From contig CM064663.1 of assembly GCA_032717465.1 (NCBI GenBank), forward strand, positions 13,637,489-13,701,488: 64,000 bases of DNA, given 5' to 3'. This stretch comes from Coenobita brevimanus. Lineage: Eukaryota; Arthropoda; Malacostraca; Decapoda; Coenobitidae. A program made the position numbers and the translations under genes. Shown one piece after another: positions 34,035 to 44,237 of the stretch (position 1 is its first letter; every line of letters begins with the position of its first letter). Below the pieces are notes generated by a model that was not told the origin of the DNA, made no database searches, and saw nothing but the letters and a program-made list of their open reading frames with translations.

Positions 34035-34554
34035 AGAACGTTCAGTGTGGGAAAATCAAACTTAGCTTGTTGTTAAGGAATAGTATACAGAGCGGGATTT
34101 TGCATGTTGGTTCCATACGCCCCTTGGGAACAAATAGAAGACTGGATGATATTAACAGATATATGAAATTACTTGTATGGCCATTACCAAAGGATGCTGA
34201 TGTTACCGCTGTAACTGATCCTGTTTCTTTAACTTAACCAACTCATTCTTGGTGGCAGTAGAATAGGTGACTTTGTTAAACATTACTTTTATTGTTACAT
34301 GATAATGCAGGATTAGACCTTAACCTCTTCAGTCTCATATTGTATTCACTGTTTCATTTTTGTTACATCCAGATGATGTATTTCGTTTCTGAGGAAATTT
34401 TCCCATAGGGGGAGTTAGATATTAATGCTACTGACTCCGCACATACAAAAAGTCTCCATTGAGGTTAATGAAATTATCTGTCTGTTAAAAAAAAAAAATA
34501 CCAGTCGGTTTTGATTACTCATTGTATAAACTACATTTTCTAAATATTACCAAA
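34034..34554. other. No recognised gene
   Basis: Non-coding AT-rich sequence with an A-run at 34488-34498, upstream of LINE J2. Confidence 0.4.
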
Positions 34555-34587
34555 TATACAGTATATGTGTAGTCTATCGTTCCCCCA

Positions 34588-36728
34588 ATGTTTTTTTCAG
34601 AGTCTAGTGTATTTGACTCCATATCCACACAGATGAGTAACCTTAACCTTGCCCTCAGCACCAAAATTACCATTTTGGGTGACTTTAATGTACATAATGT
34701 TGAATGGTTATTGCATTCTGCCAGGACTGACAGTGCTGGTCTGGAGTGTGAGCTGTTTGCAGAATTGTTTAATCTCATGCAGCTGGTAAAGCAACCAACC
34801 AGAATACCAGATAACCGTGACCATAAAATCCCATCACTTCGATCTATTCCTGACAAATAATCCAGATCAATACTGGATAGAGGTACTGTCATCACTTGGA
34901 TCCTCTGACCACAACCTCATCAAAGCCTCACTAGTTAGCCCCCCCAAACCGTCCCGTTCTGAACCTGTCAGGGTGACCCGATGGCAATTTGATGAGGCAA
35001 ACTGGGATGGGTTTAGATATTATCTTGCTGACATTCCATGGCAGTCTTTCTTCTCTAGTGATGCCAATTCTACCCAGTCCCACATTTACAACTTAATACT
35101 AGCTGATATGGATTTATTCATACCAAGTCAATTGTTCACTAAAAGATCAAACTCTCCAAAATTGTTTGATGGCAGCTGTGCCAGAACAACAGCCTAAAAG
35201 TCATTAGCATAAAACTCTTCCTTAAAATCCAAAACATCTGAATCACTCTCTCAATTTAAAACGACTAGAAACCATGCAAAAGCTGCAATAAATCTTGCTA
35301 AATCAAACTTTCTGCAAAATCAAGCATCAAAACTACTTAACTACCCAAATGACAAGAGAATATTCTGGTCAACTCTCAATTCTTTCAATAATAACTCTAA
35401 CAAGACATCATCCATTCCCCCACTAAAGTCTTCAGATGGCAACATTACAAATGACCCGCGTGGGAGAGTAGATATCTTTGCCGGTACATTTGCTAGAAAT
35501 TCTACCGTTAAGGAAGTTAGCCAGAACGTTCCAGTACTAGAACTTGACTCTACCGAAATTGTTCCACTTAAAATTCAGACAAGACACGAAAAATCCATCC
35601 TAGACAATTTACCTACCAGCAAAGCTCCAGGACTAGGCGGAGTTCTCCAATTATTTAAAAAAGTTTTCCGCAGAACTTGGGTCTGTTCTAGCTAAATTAT
35701 TCAGACTATGCATATGTACTTTCTCATTCCCTAATTCATGGAAAGAAGCCAATATCCATCCAACTGCAAAGAAAGGAAGTTCCTCTAACCCCTCTGATAA
35801 CAGACCAATAGCTGTAACATCTTTTTTTTGTAAATACTTGAAATTTTAATTAATAAGCACATAGTTAAACACTTTGAATCCAACAACTTAATTAGTGATA
35901 GACAATATGGTTTTCACAACGAAAGATCCACCATTGACATACTCAGTCTCCTAATTCATACCATTCATCAATCAATCAACCTACACGGAGAAACTCATGC
36001 AGTAGTCCTTGATATTTCTAAAGCTTTTGACAGAGTATGGCACCGTTCCCTGTTGTCCAAACTCCCTTGCTATGGACTAATGTTTTTTGTTCCTCTGCTT
36101 TCCTCATATCTCAGGAACAGAAAAATATGAGTAAAAGTAGATGATGTATATTCCAGTTTCCATTCTATTTATGCGGGCATGCCACAGGGATCAGTTCTGG
36201 CACCAACCCTTTTCCTGGTTCATATTAATGATCTCTTATCTGTCACTCACAATCCCATCCATTCATATGCAGATGACTCAACACTTCATAGTTCATTCAC
36301 ACTCAGACACCCATTTACAAATCTATTATCTCTAACTCTCAACTCACTACAGACATCTCCATAAATCAAGACTTATTTACAATCAATGAATGGGAAGAAA
36401 ACAACTTTGTCTCATTTAATGCTTATAAAACTAAATATATACAATTTACTAAAAGACAGATATTGCCAGATTCGTATATTGCCTTCAATGCTACTAATAT
36501 TCCCATCTCCAAAAGTATTGAAATTCTTGGTGTCTCATTTACAATGCCCTAAGCTGGACCTCTCATGTCAGATCACTTGCTAAAACTACCTCAAAGAAAC
36601 TTGGATTATTGTACGAGTCCATAACTTCTTCACTGACGAGCAGTTAGTTATAATTTATATGAGTTGTGTGTGCTCTCAGCTTTAATATTGCTCACTTTTG
36701 TGGAGTGGATGTGGTGAGGTTGCATTAA
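34588..36728 (+). pseudogene. LINE J2 ORF2, endonuclease and RT part, broken
   Basis: EN: LSTKITILGDFNVHNVEWLL (about 34645-34704, GDFN intact), then in the next frame SSLGSSDHNLIKASLV (SDH motif). RT: LDNLPTSKAPGLGG (about 35600), SDRQYGFHNERSTIDILSLL (about 35890-35950), AVVLDISKAFDRVWHRSLLS (motif A, about 35998-36057), YAGMPQGSVLAPTLFLVHIN (motif B, 36170-36229), and HSYADDSTL (about 36260, catalytic YADD intact). The thumb region is frameshifted. The sequence runs to SGCGEVAL at 36728 where the TTAA and PB-B follow. Stops occur at about 35197, 35690 and 36128. Confidence 0.75.
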
Positions 36729-36762
36729 CCCTCTCGGGCACCATAAGTTTTCAATAAGTTTT

Positions 36763-36780
36763 GGTTCTGTGCACAGAACC
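36763..36780. repeat. Perfect 18-bp palindrome in PB-B left arm
   Basis: GGTTCTGTGCACAGAACC is a perfect palindrome 34 bp inside the left terminus. It could be a transposase-binding subterminal site; this is inference from position only. Confidence 0.6.
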
Positions 36781-37315
36781 ATAACCTCGCTCAGGCTGGC
36801 TTGGCTCACGGGGATAGGAAAAAAATTCTACAGCTCTATTTACCCTCAGAAAGTGCTTATATTGTTATAAATCGCATCGCATCATCTTTGCTGATGTTTA
36901 TAATATCAGATAAGAAAACAATAAAACAGAAGAATTCATGTACAGAAATGAAGTCACAATAAACCTTACTTAGGTGAAAACTACTTTCTCACAAATTCCC
37001 AGCATCACCGTGAAAAGTTTTTCTCATGACAGTTTCCCTGTTTTGTATCCCAAAGGTTATGGAAGCCCATGATATAGTTCATAGTGTTATAACCCTTATT
37101 GTTATTGAGAAAATGAATTTAGAAAAGTTATGATGGGTTGTGTGCGTTGACAGCATCTACACTCCAGCCTATAAGCTGAGTATGTTCGTCTTTTGTAACT
37201 TTTCCACAAATAATTATTTGTACATATAGGTTACTCTGCTTTACAAAAGTATGCATAGGAATTCATCAGCTTGATCATGCTCTCTTCACATTTTTTATGC
37301 GACCTATACTTTATG

Positions 37316-37369
37316 AGTAAAATGGCTGAGAGAATAACAATGAAACGCACAACATTCTCCCTATGAGAA
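37316..37369. repeat. 54-bp direct repeat (partner 32871-32924)
   Basis: Resident copy within the PB-B left arm, identical to the sequence at the right edge of duplication copy A. Confidence 0.9.
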
Positions 37370-37608
37370 ATATATATTAAACACACAATTTATTCTTTAA
37401 AGTACAATAGTACAGTGTAAAAACTAGACAGATAACCTGGTTACTCACGTCCTTTAGCAGTGTTGTAGTGTTTCTTGAGAGAAGATGGAGCTGCAGAGAG
37501 GAGGAAAGTTGCGATCACAGTCTGTGTGTGTGTGAGTATTTGTGATGGATGTCTATGTGTGTGAATGTCTGTCTGTTTGTTTGTCTGTCTGTGCCTGCGT
37601 GTGCCTGC

Positions 37609-37612
<4 letters not shown>

Positions 37613-37676
<64 letters not shown>
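37613..37676. repeat. (GT)n microsatellite at left edge of duplication copy B
   Basis: GT repeat preceded by imperfect GTCT/TGTG-rich sequence from about 37520. Collinearity with copy A starts at its right end. Confidence 0.95.
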
Positions 37677-37681
<5 letters not shown>

Positions 37682-37689
37682 ATGTGATT

Positions 37690-40355
37690 TACTGCTGTAT
37701 CCTTTCATAAATATGATACGATGAAAGCACAGTCCTGTGCAGAGCGGCACACTGCAAACAGGACATATGTAGTTGCCGTCCCTCCTCCTCTTGTTCACAT
37801 ACACACACTGCAGACTTATCCTGTCGGGGATTCTCCAGGGTGTGGTGCAGTGTTGCATCCAAGCATGTCCTGTTATCGATATATTGATGACGCTTGGACT
37901 GCAGTACTTCTCCATCTCCTCACCTCCATACTCCTGCTGGAGGTGCAGGGGTGCAGTGGCAGCAGCTGGCCGAGTAACTCCTGATGGGCCAGCTACTGCA
38001 GGAGGTGTAGTGATTGTTGCAGGAGGTGGAGTGATGGTTGCAGGAGGTGGAGCGATGGTTGCAGGAGGTGGAGTGATGGTTGCAGGAGGTGAAGCAATTG
38101 TTTCAGGTAGAGCGGAGGCTCCAGTTGAGGGACTATTTGCTGCAGGTACAGGTGGTCGTCGTCACGAGGGAAGGTCAGGGGCATTGTAAAGGGCATGGCC
38201 TGATGCCGGTCACTCCTCCCCCTGGAATGCTGGAAGTTTGTGGCATATGTGCTCCTGGAGTTCCAGGAGAGTCATAGGCCTGGTGGTGTTCTTTTTATAC
38301 AGGGTGTAGGCATTGAACAGGGCCATGTGGATGAAATAAAAAGTCAGTTTCTTGGTCCACTTGATCGTCCTCCTTTGGGCAGGGTAGTATTGAATCATCT
38401 GACTGAAATGATCCACCCCATCCATGTGCCTGTTATAGTCCTCCACCACGACGGGCTTTTTCACTTTTTTCAGAACGTGATGGAATCTCTCGTCTGGACC
38501 CTTGACCTTCCCATGCACCTTCTTAGGGACAGTGATGTCGCTGTGGAAGGTGGACACCATACTTACAATACGTTGGTCCTTTCACAGCAACACTATTACA
38601 TTGCCCTTGTGCCTAGCTTGCAGTCCATCATCAAGAAGGCATTTATCACTGCTGATGTCCTACACCTCCCTTGGTGCTCCCCTTGCCAGTCGTACTGTGC
38701 CACAAACATACACTCTCTTTGTAAAGAGGCATTCGCACAGTGATAGAGTTGTAATAAATGTTCATATACAACTTGTATCTTGCCCTTCAAAGGTTCATTG
38801 AGGCCCCACACTGTATTCTCTAGAGACTTCTCCCCCCTGTATACTTCAAAGTTCCAAATGTAACCACTCCTTCCCTCAGCCAAGATGTATAGTTTTTTGG
38901 TATACTTTTGGGGCTTCATAGGGTTATATACATGGAAGGAGAGCCACCCCTTCCAAGCCAGAGATCCCTCAGCCAGGCTAAGATGTTCACCCGGGATGTA
39001 AACCTCCTTGAACCTCTGAAGGAGATACTGCATCACTGTGCGAATCCTTACTAGCCAGTCCCGATTGCCCTCGGGTATGGTGAGACTATTGAAAGCATGA
39101 AAGTGCTTCAGGATGGCCCTGAAGCTCTTTTCACTCACAGTCCACTAAAATATGGAGTATCCATGAACTCTGTTGAACGTTAATAGTATCTTATGGTTGG
39201 CAGTTCACAAATCTCCATAAGAAAGTTTAATACAAGGAAAAGGACCATTTCCTCTTCACTTCAGGGGTACCAAACATCTAGTGCAGGCCCCGGGAACCTG
39301 GCATAGTTGTTGGTTTCGACCGTCAGGTAGGTCAGCAACTCCCTGGTAAAAAAAAGTTTGAAAGTATTGGAGTGGTGATGTTGGTGCTGCCACTCTCAAA
39401 CCTGGGGTTTCAGTGAAAGGGCCAGCATTGGGTGTGAATGACCCAGAACTTCAAGCTTCCTCCTGATGGTCTTCACCTGGAGAAATGCTTGGCAGTGAGC
39501 ATATGTGGCGCACACGACCCCAAGACAGACAACTACCTCTCAGCCGCCCACCACTACCTCGCCTAGGAACATGCTGCCCTTGTCTTTGTGGTAGGGATGG
39601 AGATGGTAATGATGATTGTGTTGATGATTGCTGGTTGGATGAAGATTCAAGTGATGATGGTGACGGAGATGGTTGTGGTGATGGTTGTGATGAAGATGGT
39701 TGTGGTGGTGATGGTTGTGGTGAAGATGGTTGTGGAGGAGATGATTGTGGTGCTGCTGTTGCTGCTGCTGATGATGCTTGCTTATATTCAGGGGGAATGA
39801 AGTCTGACGGGGACCGTGACTTTGATGATTTTGCAGGGGAAGATGATATGGAAATATCCTAGATGGGTGGTGAGATGTGGGCAAGTTGGAGTGTTCTGAG
39901 TGTGTATGGTGACTGCGGAGGTAATGAGGTCAGTGTTTTCAGTGAGGAAGTGGAAGAGAGGTGGTGATAAAACGGCTCGGTCTCCAAGGTCTGGATGGTT
40001 CGAGTGGTGGCAGGCATGACACAAGGTGGTAGGGCTGGTGGCAGTGATGGCAGTAGTTTCAGGTCATAGCAGTGATGGCAGTGGTGACACAAGTAGTTAC
40101 ACCAGTGGTGGTAGTGGTGAAAAGAGTGGTGGTAGTGATGGTGCTACTACTACTGTCTGTGCTAATTGCCACGGCCTTGACTGTGGCTGTGCGCTTATCT
40201 CCCTTGGGATCAGATTTAGCCCTCACTTTACTCCCCCTCACTCTCTCCTCCTCACCAGAATCACTTTCTGAATAATTTTCACTGCTTTATTCACTGTCAC
40301 TTCCACAAAACAAGTATTTAATATACTCTTTCTCTGATATGCCCCTCCGAGACAT
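37690..40355 (-). pseudogene. PB-B piggyBac-type transposase, inactive
   Basis: Same architecture as PB-A. The start MSRRGISEKEYIKYLFCGSD is followed almost at once by a TAA (SDSE-stop) absent from PB-A. The His-rich region (39540-39884 in one frame), the DDE region (frame 38596-39138, 180 aa, starting SEKSFRAILKHF), the block IPGEHLSLAEGSLAWKG with Ala in place of the first catalytic Asp, the frame break at the second catalytic block (about 38755), the third block YNRHMDGVDHFSQM (frame 38210-38560), a linker with five 21-bp repeats, and the Cys-rich NYICPVCSVPLCTGLCFHR follow in order. Shared lesions with PB-A show decay before duplication. Confidence 0.8.
37998..38102. repeat. 21-bp minisatellite in transposase linker, 5 units
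   Basis: Same unit as at 28351-28476, five copies instead of six, with a different pattern of substitutions (GTAGTGATTG in the first). Confidence 0.88.
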
Positions 40356-40747
40356 TGCTGGTTGTCTAAAATATAAGGGGAACGGTAAAAAATTTTAAGG
40401 ATTTTTCAAATCTGTCTCTCTCTGAAAATATATAAAAAAAACACTTATAAACCTTCTTAACAAGCACAATGCACCATATATAAAACAATATCACTGTAAT
40501 ACACGTAGAGTATGGACAGTGAAGTAGTAGGAAACGTGGGTTTTAATGGCGGGCTGCACGCTCAGACACCCTATGATGCTGACTGCTGGGAGAACACTGA
40601 GCTAAAAATAGGCTGCTTGCCCCTCTGATAAGCTCCCTGGTGTTGCTATATACTTCCCATAGACCTGGCTGCCCTGACCTTTGACTCACCAAAATTTGAT
40701 GCAAATTCATCCACAGGAAAAAGTTTCTATGATCATTTATTGGGAGT

Positions 40748-41512
40748 TTGCATGATGTTGTGTCATCGGTTACTCTTGAGACTGCAAGGATTATGACTCG
40801 CATTGCGTCATCGTGCATTAAAGGGCAACTAGACAAAATTCAGAACAAAGCTGCTGGAATTATTAATAATCCTGTTATTATAAATAAACTACCTCCCCTA
40901 CAGGTAGGAAGGAATGTTGCCTCCCTTGCATTATTATACAGAAATTTTTATGGGAAATGCTCAGACAAAGTTGTGTCCATTGTGCCACCTCTCCATGCCT
41001 TCCCTTATGCTGCACTGGTATCTGGCAGTGCTCGTGACTGGAACGTCACCCAGCCATATTGCAGAACTTCTGCCTATCAGAATTCTTTCATTCCTCGAAC
41101 TGCATCTGTCTGGAACTTGCTTTCCCAGAGTTGTTTCCCTCCAAACTTCAACCTACAGCAGTTCAAGTCCAACTGTTTCAGATATTTTATGAATGGAGGA
41201 CACCATACGTTGTCGACTAAGAAACGGACAAAGGACATTCTGAGGGTGGGCATATGGAATGTGAGAGGAGTGAATCATGAAGTGAATGAGAGAGAGATTG
41301 TTCAGGTACTTGAGGATGCAAGAATGGATATATATGGATTGACTGGAACTAAATGGAAAGGTGAAAGGGTGAGAGAGTGGGAATATGGTTTAGGTACATG
41401 TGTGGGAGTTAATGAGAATGGGAGAGCAAGAGAGGGAGTATGTTTGATGATACGCAAGAAGTGGAAAGAGAATATAAGAGAGTATGGAACAGTGGGTGCA
41501 AGGATTGTATAG
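40748..41512 (+). CDS. 254-aa open frame fusing PB-B end, LINE J2 C-terminus and LINE G2 start
   Basis: One uninterrupted frame crosses three elements. Residues 1-26 come from the antisense of the PB-B right end (MHDVVSSVTLETARIMTRIA). Residues about 27-152 are the J2 ORF2 C-terminus (LDKIQNKAAGIINNPVIINK to YFMNGGHH). The rest is the start of the G2 endonuclease (ILRVGIWNVRGVNHEVNERE, YGLTGTKWKGERVREW). There is no evidence of expression; it is a chance fusion created by nested insertions. In copy A the corresponding frame is cut by a frameshift after the J2 part. Confidence 0.5.
   Translation: MHDVVSSVTLETARIMTRIASSCIKGQLDKIQNKAAGIINNPVIINKLPPLQVGRNVASLALLYRNFYGKCSDKVVSIVPPLHAFPYAALVSGSARDWNVTQPYCRTSAYQNSFIPRTASVWNLLSQSCFPPNFNLQQFKSNCFRYFMNGGHHTLSTKKRTKDILRVGIWNVRGVNHEVNEREIVQVLEDARMDIYGLTGTKWKGERVREWEYGLGTCVGVNENGRAREGVCLMIRKKWKENIREYGTVGARIV
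40826..41205 (+). pseudogene. LINE J2 ORF2 C-terminal fragment (between PB-B and G2)
   Basis: Continuation of the J2 frame broken at 36728: LDKIQNKAAGIINNP, GKCSDKVVSIVPPLHAFPYA, PRTASVWNLLSQSCFPPNFN and FRYFMNGGH. It ends at the G2 target site GGACACCA. Confidence 0.8.
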
Positions 41513-42360
41513 GTGAGGATGAAAGTAGGTATACAAGCATGGGCCACTGGGCCATTGTATGTGTGTATGCGCCGACAGAGGACCGAGTGGCAAGAGTGAA
41601 AGATGAGTTTTGGGTGAGTATAGAAGCATGTATGGACAAATTTGAGAGGAGTGAGAGAGTGCTTTTGACTGGAGACATGAATGGCAAAGTTGGAAATGTA
41701 CGAGTGGATGGAGTGGTTGGTCAGTGAGGTGTGCCAGCTAGAGTAGATGGGAATGGTAGTGCTTTGGTGGACATCTATGCTGGTAAGGGGTTGGCAATAG
41801 CCAACACCTACTTACAGCATAAGATACATGGAGAGCCATGAGGAGGATGGATGGTGAACTTGTGGAACGAAAGGCAATGTTAGACTACGTGTGTGTGGAT
41901 GAGCGAATGAGAAGACAAGTGTTGGATGCAAGAGTGTGGAGAGAGTGGGGGAATAGAGTCTCAGACCACCACTTAGTGATGGCCAAGGTAAAGCTGCAAA
42001 GAAAATGGTTGAAGAGACAAAGCGGAAGACAGGAGGAAACAGCTCCTGCGAGTAGAATGAAGTTGCAAGATAGTGAGAAAATGGCAGAGTATAAGAGCAT
42101 TGCGGAAGAAAGATTGGGAAGGTATGAGTTGGAGCAGATGGAAGGGGTGGAAGACATAAGTAAGATATTCATGTAAGAGATAGGCACAGTGTGTGAGGTG
42201 GTTTGTGGAGTGAGAAGGAGATGCAAGGGAGTGCAAGGGACAGCATGGTGGAATGATGAGGTGAAACGAGCTGTGGAACAAAAGAAGAAGGCATATAATG
42301 AATGGCTAGCAAGTAGAGGCAGGGGAGAAGATGAGAGAGAGAGAAGAGAAAGGTATATGT
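41230..42360 (+). pseudogene. LINE G2 endonuclease domain, broken
   Basis: EN N-terminus ILRVGIWNVRGVNHE, VGVNENGRAREGVCLMIRKK (first frame to 41512); then GHWAIVCVYAPTEDRVARVK and VLLTGDMNGKVGNVRVDGVV (GDMN metal-binding block); ALVDIYAGKGLAIANTYLQH; DYVCVDERMRRQVLDARVW; and VSDHHLVMAKVKLQRKW (SDHH active-site block). TGA at 41725 and frameshifts near 41460, 41510 and 41840 separate these. Copy A carries the same blocks. Confidence 0.75.
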
Positions 42361-43519
42361 GAGCAGGAGAAGGGAGGTGAAGAGACTGGTGAAGGAGAGT
42401 AAGAAGAAAGAGGATGAAGAGTTTGGGAAGAATCTGAGTGTGAAATGGAGGGAGAGTAAGAAATTGTTTTGGAAGGAGGTAAAGAAAGTAAGGCAGTGTG
42501 AAAGGGAAAAGAGTAAGGGAGTGAAAGATAGGAATAATAGATTGTTGGTGGAGAAGAGAGAGAAATTGAGGAGATGGAAGGAGCATTTAGAGGATTTGTT
42601 GAATGTAGAGAGTGATAGCAGTGCGAGTATAAGTGGTTGGAGAATGGCTGGGAGAAGAAGAGATGAGAGGAGGGAGGAAGAGATCAGTAGGGCGGAAGTA
42701 GTGGCAGCAATGAAGAAGATAAAGATGGGAAAGACCCGAGGAATTGATGGAGTGTGTGGTGAAATGCTGAAATATTGGGATGAGACTGTAGTGAAGTGGA
42801 TATGGAAGTTGTGTAGATTGGCTTGGGAAGAGGAGAGGGTTCCAGAGGACTGGATATCAGGTATAATTGTTCCTTTATACAAAGGAAAAGGGGAGAGAGA
42901 AGTATGTGGTAATCATAGGGATATTTGCCTTCTTAGTGTGACTGCAAAAATATATGGTAGAATACTCATTGATAGGGTTAGGCATATGACAGAGGAGCTA
43001 GTTGGAGAAGAACAAGGGGGATTTAGGAAGGGAAAAGGGTGTGTAGATCAGATATTTGTTCTAAGATGTTTAGTGGAGAAGTATCTAGAGAAGGGAAAGA
43101 AGTTGTATGCTGCCTTCATGGACTTGGAGAAAGCTTATGACAGAATAGATAGGCAAGGCATGTGGAAGGTATTAAGAATATATGGAGTGGAGGGGAAATT
43201 GCTGAGTGCTGTGAAGAGTATGTACGAAGGAGCTTGGGCTACGGTGGGGGTGGATGGTGAGCTGAGTGAGTTCTTTGATCTCAGTGTGGGACTGAAACAG
43301 GGTTGTGTGATGTCTCCATGGCTGTTTAATATTTATATGGATGGGGTTGTAAAGGAGGTGCAAGGTAGGGCAGTGGATGTGGGGGTGGCTCTAATGAATG
43401 AGAGTGAGATCTGGAAGATTCCGGTGTTGCTGTTTGCTGATGATACAGTAATGTTGGGTGAAAATAAACGGGAGTTGCAAGGTTTGGTGAATGAATTTGG
43501 GACAGTGTGTAGGAAGTGA
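42359..43519 (+). CDS. LINE G2 reverse transcriptase, 386-aa open frame
   Basis: The longest transposon frame in the window. Residues about 1-60 are a Lys/Glu/Arg-rich linker. RT follows: MGKTRGIDGVCGEMLKYW (about 124-141), PEDWISGIIVPLYKGKG, YGRILIDRVRHMTEELVGEE, QGGFRKGKGCVDQIFVLRCL (222-241), LYAAFMDLEKAYDRIDRQGM (motif A, 253-272), VGLKQGCVMSPWLFNIYMDG (motif B, 310-329) and VLLFADDTVMLGENKRELQG (catalytic loop, 357-376, both Asp present). A TGA after VCRK interrupts the thumb, which continues NLKVNVNKSKVM. The core catalytic domain is intact, so this copy is young, but it lacks a continuous endonuclease. Confidence 0.8.
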   Translation: MSRRREVKRLVKESKKKEDEEFGKNLSVKWRESKKLFWKEVKKVRQCEREKSKGVKDRNNRLLVEKREKLRRWKEHLEDLLNVESDSSASISGWRMAGRRRDERREEEISRAEVVAAMKKIKMGKTRGIDGVCGEMLKYWDETVVKWIWKLCRLAWEEERVPEDWISGIIVPLYKGKGEREVCGNHRDICLLSVTAKIYGRILIDRVRHMTEELVGEEQGGFRKGKGCVDQIFVLRCLVEKYLEKGKKLYAAFMDLEKAYDRIDRQGMWKVLRIYGVEGKLLSAVKSMYEGAWATVGVDGELSEFFDLSVGLKQGCVMSPWLFNIYMDGVVKEVQGRAVDVGVALMNESEIWKIPVLLFADDTVMLGENKRELQGLVNEFGTVCRK

Positions 43520-44211
43520 AATCTGAAAGTTAATGTAAACAAGAGTAAAGTTATGGCGTTTGAGAGGAATGAAGTCACAGAATTTACAGTGAGGTTGGAT
43601 GGTGAGGATATGGAGAATGTGAGTGCTTTCAAGTAATTGGGTAGTGTGATCAGTAAGGATGGAACTTTGGGGGATGAGGTGCGCGAAAGGAACAGCAGGG
43701 AAGGAAGGTTGTTGGTTCACTGAAAGCAGTGATGAGAAATAGGGAGATGAGTATGGAAGTTAAGAAGTCACTGCATGACAGTATTGTGATCCCTACCCTG
43801 ACGTATGGAAGCGAGGCGTGGACCTTGCAAGAGGAGAACAAGTCAAGGGTGAGAGCAGTGGAAATGAGTTACTTGAGAGGAGCATGTGGAGTGACATGGA
43901 GGGACAGGTTGACGAATGAAGAAGTGAAGTAACGTTGTGGGGTGGATGTGGATGTGGTTGAGAAGATTAGGAAAAATACACTGAGATGGTTTGGACATGT
44001 GGAAAGAATGGAGAATGAAAAACTGACTAAGAAGGTGTATGTAGGTGAGGTGGAGGGAGGGAGAGCGAGGGGTAGACCGAGGATGAGGTGGAGGGATGGA
44101 GTTGACAGGTATATGAGGGAGGCAGGAGTGAGCCTGGGGGAGGGTAGTCAAATGGTGGGTGACAGAGCGACTTGGAGGCGTTTTGTCTGCGGCCACCCTT
44201 TGCGGGACTAG
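43520..44211 (+). pseudogene. LINE G2 C-terminal domain, broken
   Basis: Continuation after the stop: KVNVNKSKVMAFERNEV, LGSVISKDGTLGDEVRERNS, TLTYGSEAWTLQEENKSRVR, YLRGACGVTWRDRLTNEEVK, a TAA, then RWFGHVERMENEKLTKKVYV and DRATWRRFVCGHPLRD before the tail. The same C-terminal text occurs in the separate fragment at 45866-46215. Confidence 0.75.
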
Positions 44212-44237
44212 GGAGTCGGGCTATAGATAGATAGATA

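Larger units (their letters stand above)
36725..40825 (-). mobile_element. PB-B: piggyBac-like transposon, both ends present
   Basis: TTAA at 36725-36728 is followed by the left end CCCTCTCGGGCACCAT. The right end at 40825, read inward, is CCCTTTAATGCACGATGACG. The two ends match at 13 of 18 positions (CCCT-T---GCAC-AT-A), giving a degenerate inverted repeat. The right TTAA is decayed: the uninterrupted J2 copy reads GCATTAAAACTAGAC, while here GGGC is followed by AACTAGAC. The transposase gene is on the minus strand (40355 to about 37690). Total length is about 4.1 kb. A GT microsatellite (37613-37676) and the 54-bp repeat lie in the left arm. Confidence 0.8.
37640..42484. repeat. Segmental duplication, copy B (partner 28000-32875)
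   Basis: The complete-context partner of copy A. Its left part is inside PB-B and its right part is inside G2, both of which continue beyond the duplicated interval here. This makes B the source-like copy. Confidence 0.85.
41206..44237 (+). mobile_element. LINE G2 with (ATAG)n tail, inserted in LINE J2
   Basis: About 3.03 kb from TACGTTGTCGACTAAG to a short (ATAG)n tail at 44225-44238. The flanking GGACACCA and GGACATCA form an 8-bp target duplication with one mismatch. Removing G2 and one copy rejoins J2's C-terminus to its 3' UTR, as in the J2 copy at 59.4 kb. The element encodes an APE endonuclease and RT; it is related to G1 (same RT block wording, same tail type) but clearly a different subfamily. 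Confidence 0.85.

Noticed and set aside
32871..37369. Interpretation of the two 54-bp repeats as LTRs or a long target-site duplication of a 4.4-kb element
   Set aside because: One copy lies inside the PB-B arm where it belongs by collinearity with that element, and the interval contains the start of J2 and the PB-B left end, so it is not a single mobile unit.
41885..42882. 233- and 237-codon minus-strand ORFs (Leu/Ser/Phe-rich, membrane-protein-like)
   Set aside because: Antisense of the Lys/Glu-rich G2 linker; the hydrophobic character comes from reading purine-rich coding DNA on the opposite strand.
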